NCBI GenBank assembly: GCA_937937835.1
Contig: CALDBJ010000065.1
Location: 1 to 10,372, forward strand
Direction of reading: 5' to 3'
Source: an uncultured Collinsella sp.
GTDB lineage: Bacteria; Actinomycetota; Coriobacteriia; Coriobacteriales; Coriobacteriaceae
Length of the DNA stretch: 10,372 nucleotides
Every line of letters begins with the position of its first letter. Position 1 is the stretch's first letter. Position numbers and translations under genes: made by a program. Of the stretch, positions 6,807 to 10,372 are shown piece by piece. Under the pieces are notes generated by a model that saw nothing but the letters and a program-made list of their open reading frames with translations, searched no databases and was not told where the DNA came from.

Positions 6807-6843
6807 ACGTGCCTTGCAGATCGAAGGCGCCCGGCGTCGAGGC

Positions 6844-7971
6844 CTAAGCAAATACAATCAAGTTGTCTCGATGGATCGCGGGCTTCTCGGCCAGGTCTGC
6901 CAGCAGGCGGTTGCCGGCGATCTGGTCCTGGCGGCGACCGGCAGCAAGCTCCAGCACGTCCGAATCGGCCTCGGCGATACCGCGGGCGACGACCATACCG
7001 CTCGGATCGCACACATCGAGCACATCGCCCTCGGCAAACTGGCCATCGACCTCGCGAATACCCACCGCAAGCAAGGAAGAGCCACGGCTGACCAGCGCCT
7101 TCGCAGCACCATCATCGACCGTCACCGAGCCATGCGCCTTGTCGCCCAGCGCGATCCACAGCTTGCGGGGTGCGATGTCCAGACGCTCCGCCGGCGGATC
7201 GAACAGCGTGCCCACGCTCTCGCCGCGGGCGAGGCGCACGAGCGCATCGGGCTCCTCGCCCGAGCAAATCACGCTCTGAATGCCCGCCGTCATCAGGATG
7301 CGGCTCGCGCGAATCTTGGTAATCATGCCGCCCGTTCCCACCGATGTGGAAGAATCGCCCGCCGAGGCAATGATCTTGGCATCGATCTTATGCACGACCG
7401 GGACAAACTCGGCCGTGGGGTCCTCATGCGGATTGGCAGTATAGAGACCATCGATGTCCGAGAGCGTCACGCACAGATCGGCAGAAACCAGGCAGCTCAC
7501 AAGCGCCGCCAGTGTGTCGTTGTCGCCAAACTTAATCTCATCAACGGTAACGGTATCGTTCTCGTTGACGACCGGCACCACGCCAAGCTCCACGAGGCGC
7601 AGCAGGGCGTCGCGCGCGTGCAGGTAAGACGTGCGGCGGGCCGTATCGTGGCGCGTGAGCAGCACGAGCGAGGTGAGCAGGTCGCGCGCATGGAACTCCT
7701 CGTCGTAGGCCGACGAGATGATGCACTGACCGGCCGAGGCGCAAGCCTGCAAGCTCGGAAGGTCGCCGACCGGCTTGCGGTCGAAGCCCAGCACGGGATA
7801 GCCGCACGCAATGGCGCCCGAGCTCACCACGACCAGACGCCAGCCGAGCTTGCGCAGCGCTGCGGCCTGATCGGCAAGCCCGCCGAAAAAGGCGCGGTTG
7901 ACCTTGCCATCGGCGCCCACCACCGTGGACGAACCGATCTTTACCACCATCGTTTTATAAGAAGTCGTCAT
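6844..7971 (-). CDS. proB: Glutamate 5-kinase
   Basis: First enzyme of proline synthesis: it phosphorylates glutamate with ATP to glutamyl-5-phosphate, usually under proline feedback. The 375-residue protein has the amino acid kinase domain (about 7-255) with Lys11 in VVKIGSST, VVSSGAIACG (48-57), NENDTVTVDEIKFGDND (136-152), LSDIDGLYTANP (170-181) and GTGGMITKI (212-220). A C-terminal PUA domain follows (about 268-350), giving the normal two-domain length. An in-frame TGA lies just upstream of ATG 7971, so translation cannot start earlier; no Shine-Dalgarno is visible before it, or before the alternative ATG at 7950. It follows pncB on the same strand after a 79-base gap without a terminator, so the two may share a transcript. 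Confidence 0.96.
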   Translation of the reverse strand: MTTSYKTMVVKIGSSTVVGADGKVNRAFFGGLADQAAALRKLGWRLVVVSSGAIACGYPVLGFDRKPVGDLPSLQACASAGQCIISSAYDEEFHARDLLTSLVLLTRHDTARRTSYLHARDALLRLVELGVVPVVNENDTVTVDEIKFGDNDTLAALVSCLVSADLCVTLSDIDGLYTANPHEDPTAEFVPVVHKIDAKIIASAGDSSTSVGTGGMITKIRASRILMTAGIQSVICSGEEPDALVRLARGESVGTLFDPPAERLDIAPRKLWIALGDKAHGSVTVDDGAAKALVSRGSSLLAVGIREVDGQFAEGDVLDVCDPSGMVVARGIAEADSDVLELAAGRRQDQIAGNRLLADLAEKPAIHRDNLIVFA

Positions 7972-8050
7972 ACGTCAAACCAATCAACTGTTCAGCGAAC
8001 GGCCGAGCTGGCGGCCAAGGAAGCGTGACTCGCCCCTACCGCCCAAGGAA

Positions 8051-9556
8051 TTAGTGAGCCCAGGGAAAGGCAGAAGCCGCGGCCATGTTCTTGCGCACGA
8101 GCTCGTCGCGCACCTGAGCCAGGCCCTGCTCCATGCCCACCACATAGGTCTGCGGGTACAGGAAGCGCTTGAAAGCTGCGTCCAGATGATCGAGCGCCCA
8201 AGCACAGCGCTCGCGCGCGTCCTGGATGCTCTCACGCGGAGCCACCGCACTGCCATCGCGCACGATCGGCACCAGCAGCTCGCGATACTCAAGTTCGGAC
8301 ACGTCGGTCACCAAGGCGGCATCATTCACGGCCACGAGGGTATTGCCGCGCGCGGCGCCCTCCCCCGCCAGATGGTCCTCGTCGTAGATCATGTCGCAGA
8401 CCGGGCCGCCAAAGCCGTCGTAATAACGGCGCACACGTTGCACGCCCGGGATCGTGCGCTTGTAGGGCTGCTCGGAGAGCTTGACCACCGGCGTCCATGG
8501 ATCTGCCTCGCTCGCACGGCGGGCGGAGAGCTTGTACACGCCGCCCAGCGCCGGCTGATCGTAGCAGGTCGCGAGCTTGGTACCCACGCCAAAGCTATCG
8601 ATAGGCGCACCCTGGTCGATCAGTGACTGAATCGTGTACTCGTCCAAATCGTTGGAAACCGAAATCCCCACATAGGGCAGGCCCTCGGCATCAAAACGGC
8701 CGCGGACATACTTGGAGAGCTTGGCGAGGTCACCCGAGTCGATGCGAATGGCCGACAGGCGCTCGCCCACCGCTTCCATCTCCTTGGCAACCGTAATGGC
8801 ATGCTCGCAGCCCTCGCGCACATCATAGGTGTCGATGAGCAGCGTGCAGTTCTTGGGGCTCGACTTGGCAAAAGCACGGAAGGCCTCGAGCTCGGAATCG
8901 AAGCTCATCACCCAGCTGTGCGCATGCGTGCCAAAGACGGGAATACCGTAGCGACGACCGGCGAGCACATTAGACGTAGAGGAGCAGCCGGCAACGTAGC
9001 TCGCGCGGGCGACGGCCAGACCGCCATCGGGACCCTGGGCACGACGCAAGCCAAACTCGGCGACGGGTCGACCGTCCGCCGCCAACACCACGCGCGCCGT
9101 CTTGGTGGCAACAAGTGTCTGGAAGCCGACGATGTTGAGCAGAGCCGTCTCGAGCAGCTGGCACTCCAGCGCGGGGCCGGTGACGCGAACCATGGGCTCG
9201 CGCGGAAAGACGAGCTCGCCCTCGGGGACAGCGTCGATGTTTACATACGCACGAAAATCGCGCAGGTAGTCGAGGAATCCAGGCTTGAACATCGCGCCGC
9301 CGGCAGGAGCCTGGAGCGAGGCGAGATAGTCGATGTCCTCGGGCGTAAAGCGAAGGTTCTCGACCAGCTCGGGCAGCTCGGCGGTGCCGCACATGACGGC
9401 GTAGGCACTACCAAAGGGATGGTCGCGGTAAAACGCGGTAAAGCAACCCTGCTCATTGGCCTTGCCGCTCTCCCACAGGCCCTGGGCCATAGTGAGCTCG
9501 TACAGATCGGTGAGGGTTGCGATGTCGGTGGGATGCGAGATGTCGGTCAAAGCCAT
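8051..9556 (-). CDS. pncB: Nicotinate phosphoribosyltransferase
   Basis: Preiss-Handler NAD salvage: it joins nicotinate to PRPP, forming nicotinate mononucleotide with ATP hydrolysis, in the cytoplasm. The 501-residue product has the N-terminal signature LTDLYELTMAQG (15-26), the AEFGLRRAQGPDGG stretch (166-179), and GTHAHSWVMSF (209-219). His213 is the likely phosphorylated catalytic histidine by family comparison. IDSGDLAKLS (272-281) and SFGVGTKLAT (321-330) form the phosphate-binding region. Length and motifs fit the larger NAPRT group found in many Gram-positives and human, not the roughly 400-residue E. coli type. GAAAGG precedes the ATG by 7 bases. The upstream gene ends 85 bases before the start and no terminator or clear promoter is seen between them, so co-transcription with it and with proB is likely. 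Confidence 0.95.
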   Translation of the reverse strand: MALTDISHPTDIATLTDLYELTMAQGLWESGKANEQGCFTAFYRDHPFGSAYAVMCGTAELPELVENLRFTPEDIDYLASLQAPAGGAMFKPGFLDYLRDFRAYVNIDAVPEGELVFPREPMVRVTGPALECQLLETALLNIVGFQTLVATKTARVVLAADGRPVAEFGLRRAQGPDGGLAVARASYVAGCSSTSNVLAGRRYGIPVFGTHAHSWVMSFDSELEAFRAFAKSSPKNCTLLIDTYDVREGCEHAITVAKEMEAVGERLSAIRIDSGDLAKLSKYVRGRFDAEGLPYVGISVSNDLDEYTIQSLIDQGAPIDSFGVGTKLATCYDQPALGGVYKLSARRASEADPWTPVVKLSEQPYKRTIPGVQRVRRYYDGFGGPVCDMIYDEDHLAGEGAARGNTLVAVNDAALVTDVSELEYRELLVPIVRDGSAVAPRESIQDARERCAWALDHLDAAFKRFLYPQTYVVGMEQGLAQVRDELVRKNMAAASAFPWAH

Positions 9557-9641
9557 GGGGCGACCTTTCGGAATGTGTGGTACAGAATTTGAGGGTTAGA
9601 CGAGAGCAGAGGATGTGGACATGACACCCGATGCAAATCGG

Positions 9642-10100
9642 TTAGAGCAGGCCCATGCTGGTCAGGATCGTGTAGCCCATAAAGATGACAAACGCGATGA
9701 GGGCAAGGACAATGATGATTTTTTGAGCCGGCGCCATGCCAGGGATCTCGTTCTCGCCCGTAGGTTCCTTGGAGGTAACCATGCGCTGGGCAAAGGTCAT
9801 CTCGTCACGGCTCGGCTTGGGCTCGACGGACTTGGGACGGGCGGCCTTTTTAGGCTGAGGTTTGGGCGCGGCAGGTGCAGGCTTCGCAGCAGCGGGCTTG
9901 GGTGCGGGCGCGGGCGCCGATGCGGATGCGGCGTTCGCGACGGCCTCCTCGGCCTTCGCCCGCTCGGCACGCAGGGCAGCCAGCTCCTCACGCTCGCGAC
10001 GGGCCTCTTCCCGAGCCTCGCGGCGGGCCTTCTCAGCGCGGAGCTCTTCCAACTCAGCGCGCTCCTCGTCGGACAATGGTTGGGACTCAAGCTCGGCCAT
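9642..10100 (-). CDS. Coiled-coil protein with Ala/Pro/Lys linker and C-terminal membrane anchor
   Basis: I do not recognise this 152-residue protein by name. Three parts are visible. Residues 9-55 are almost all Glu, Arg, Ala and Leu, as expected for a long charged helix or coiled coil. Residues 56-98 form an Ala/Pro/Lys-rich flexible linker like those of TonB-type or other spacer proteins. Residues 127-149 are a single strongly hydrophobic segment (IIIVLALIAFVIFMGYTIL) ending two or three residues from the C-terminus. No signal peptide is seen, so the helix and linker probably stay in the cytoplasm, tethered by a tail anchor. GAAAGG stands 8 bases before ATG 10100. The gene begins right after the tRNA-Ala terminator and is followed by pncB. 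The composition is low-complexity, but the intact frame, ribosome site and clean membrane segment argue that it is real. Confidence 0.75.
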   Translation of the reverse strand: MAELESQPLSDEERAELEELRAEKARREAREEARREREELAALRAERAKAEEAVANAASASAPAPAPKPAAAKPAPAAPKPQPKKAARPKSVEPKPSRDEMTFAQRMVTSKEPTGENEIPGMAPAQKIIIVLALIAFVIFMGYTILTSMGLL

Positions 10101-10118
10101 GGTTCAGCCCTTTCTTTT

Positions 10119-10150
10119 AAAAAAAGCCGCCGACACAATGTCAGCGGCTT
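10119..10150 (-). terminator. Terminator of tRNA-Ala
   Basis: On the minus strand an 11-base-pair stem (10140-10150 with 10124-10134, one G-U) with a 5-base loop is followed by seven T (10119-10125 on the plus strand read as A). It lies 14 bases past the tRNA 3' end. The next gene's start codon is only 18 bases beyond the T-tract. Confidence 0.9.
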
Positions 10151-10164
10151 ATCAAATCCAAGGG

Positions 10165-10237
10165 TGGAGACGAAGGGAGTCGAACCCTCGGCCTCTGCCA
10201 TGCGACGGCAGCGCTCTCCCAACTGAGCTACGTCCCC
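10165..10237 (-). tRNA. tRNA-Ala (anticodon CGC)
   Basis: The 73-base minus-strand sequence folds into a full cloverleaf: acceptor stem GGGGACG/CGTCTCC, D arm with GCTC/GAGC, anticodon stem CTGCC/GGCAG with loop GTCGCAT, and T arm with loop TTCGACT. The anticodon CGC (plus-strand 10202-10204) reads GCG alanine codons. The G3-U70 pair, the main alanine identity element, is present, and the discriminator base is A73. The full 3' CCA is not encoded (ACCC follows), so CCA must be added by the nucleotidyltransferase. It has its own promoter and terminator. Confidence 0.97.
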
Positions 10238-10250
10238 AGGACAAGTCGAT

Positions 10251-10278
10251 ATTTTACCTACGGCTCGCCAACTGTCAA
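10251..10278 (-). promoter_or_regulatory. Strong promoter of tRNA-Ala
   Basis: On the minus strand a perfect -35 TTGACA (10273-10278) and a -10 TAAAAT (10251-10256) are separated by 16 bases. Transcription would start near 10244, about 7 bases before the tRNA 5' end. This is the clearest promoter in the window. Confidence 0.85.
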
Positions 10279-10332
10279 CGCCCAATAACCAGTCTTTTTG
10301 GAGCGGAGCTTTTTTGACCCTTGATTATCGAC

Positions 10333-10372
10333 TTCATCCGAACACCTCCCACATTCATCCGCACATGTGCGG
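10333..10372. repeat. Direct repeat and palindrome at the right edge
   Basis: TTCATCCGAACA (10333-10344) and TTCATCCGCACA (10354-10365) are 11 of 12 identical and 21 bases apart, about two helical turns. The second overlaps a perfect 14-base palindrome CCGCACATGTGCGG (10359-10372) that ends exactly at the window edge, so the inverted repeat may continue outside. No gene was found in 10238-10372 apart from the tRNA promoter. Confidence 0.5.

Noticed and set aside
6748..8028. Plus-strand 426-residue open frame across proB
   Set aside because: Antisense of proB. His/Arg/Ala-rich with no family resemblance.
10165..10237. Possible integration site at the tRNA gene
   Set aside because: No integrase gene, no duplicated tRNA 3' end and no mobile gene content nearby in the window.
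1..10372. CRISPR array, toxin-antitoxin pair or phage defence system
   Set aside because: No regularly spaced repeats, no paired small genes and no nuclease or defence domain were found on either strand.

Overview
The window looks like a chromosomal segment of a GC-rich actinobacterium of the class Coriobacteriia, most likely Collinsella or a close relative. This rests on recognisable protein styles (bacterial-type ArgRS, CarD/CdnL regulator, ProA, ProB, nicotinate phosphoribosyltransferase), the strong GC codon bias, and short intergenic repeats of a kind I associate with Coriobacteriia. The genus is inference, since no rRNA or other marker is present. There is no phage, transposase, CRISPR or antibiotic-resistance gene. 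Most of the window is housekeeping metabolism, and the unusual content lies between the genes.

Layout from left to right. Positions 1-253 hold no convincing gene, only a possible terminator hairpin (44-70) and the strong argS terminator (175-207). argS (254-2107, minus) encodes arginyl-tRNA synthetase. A 342-base AT-richer gap separates it from the divergent carD-like regulator (2450-2935, plus), which is followed by a hairpin terminator (2948-2988). An HD-domain hydrolase (3043-3642, plus) ends in a near-identical hairpin (3658-3699), which also lies at the 3' end of the convergent proA (3712-4998, minus). A prolyl-aminopeptidase-like alpha/beta hydrolase (5111-6529, plus) diverges from proA. 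The 314-base gap after it is packed with repeats: a 27-base tandem duplication (6531-6580), a 164-base nested inverted repeat with 31-base arms around a terminator (6591-6754), and another hairpin (6777-6806). On the minus strand, reading leftward from the right end, come a tRNA-Ala(CGC) with strong promoter and terminator, a coiled-coil protein with a C-terminal membrane anchor (9642-10100), pncB (8051-9556) and proB (6844-7971).

How the genes fit together. ProB and ProA carry out the first two steps of proline synthesis from glutamate. They are usually adjacent, but here they are split by an opposite-strand gene whose closest recognisable family releases N-terminal proline from peptides, so biosynthesis and salvage of proline sit side by side. 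The membrane-anchored protein, pncB and proB could be co-transcribed; no terminator is visible between them. CarD-family proteins act on RNA polymerase, and this copy has no tryptophan, so it lacks the wedge residue known from mycobacterial CarD.

The strongest leads are the three-tier nested inverted repeat at 6591-6754, the two hairpins after carD and the HD gene with compensatory base changes and an invariant loop, and the related GTCCCC motif that recurs at the 3' end of all three plus-strand genes. I cannot count genome copies from this window, so whether these are dispersed repeat families is inference.
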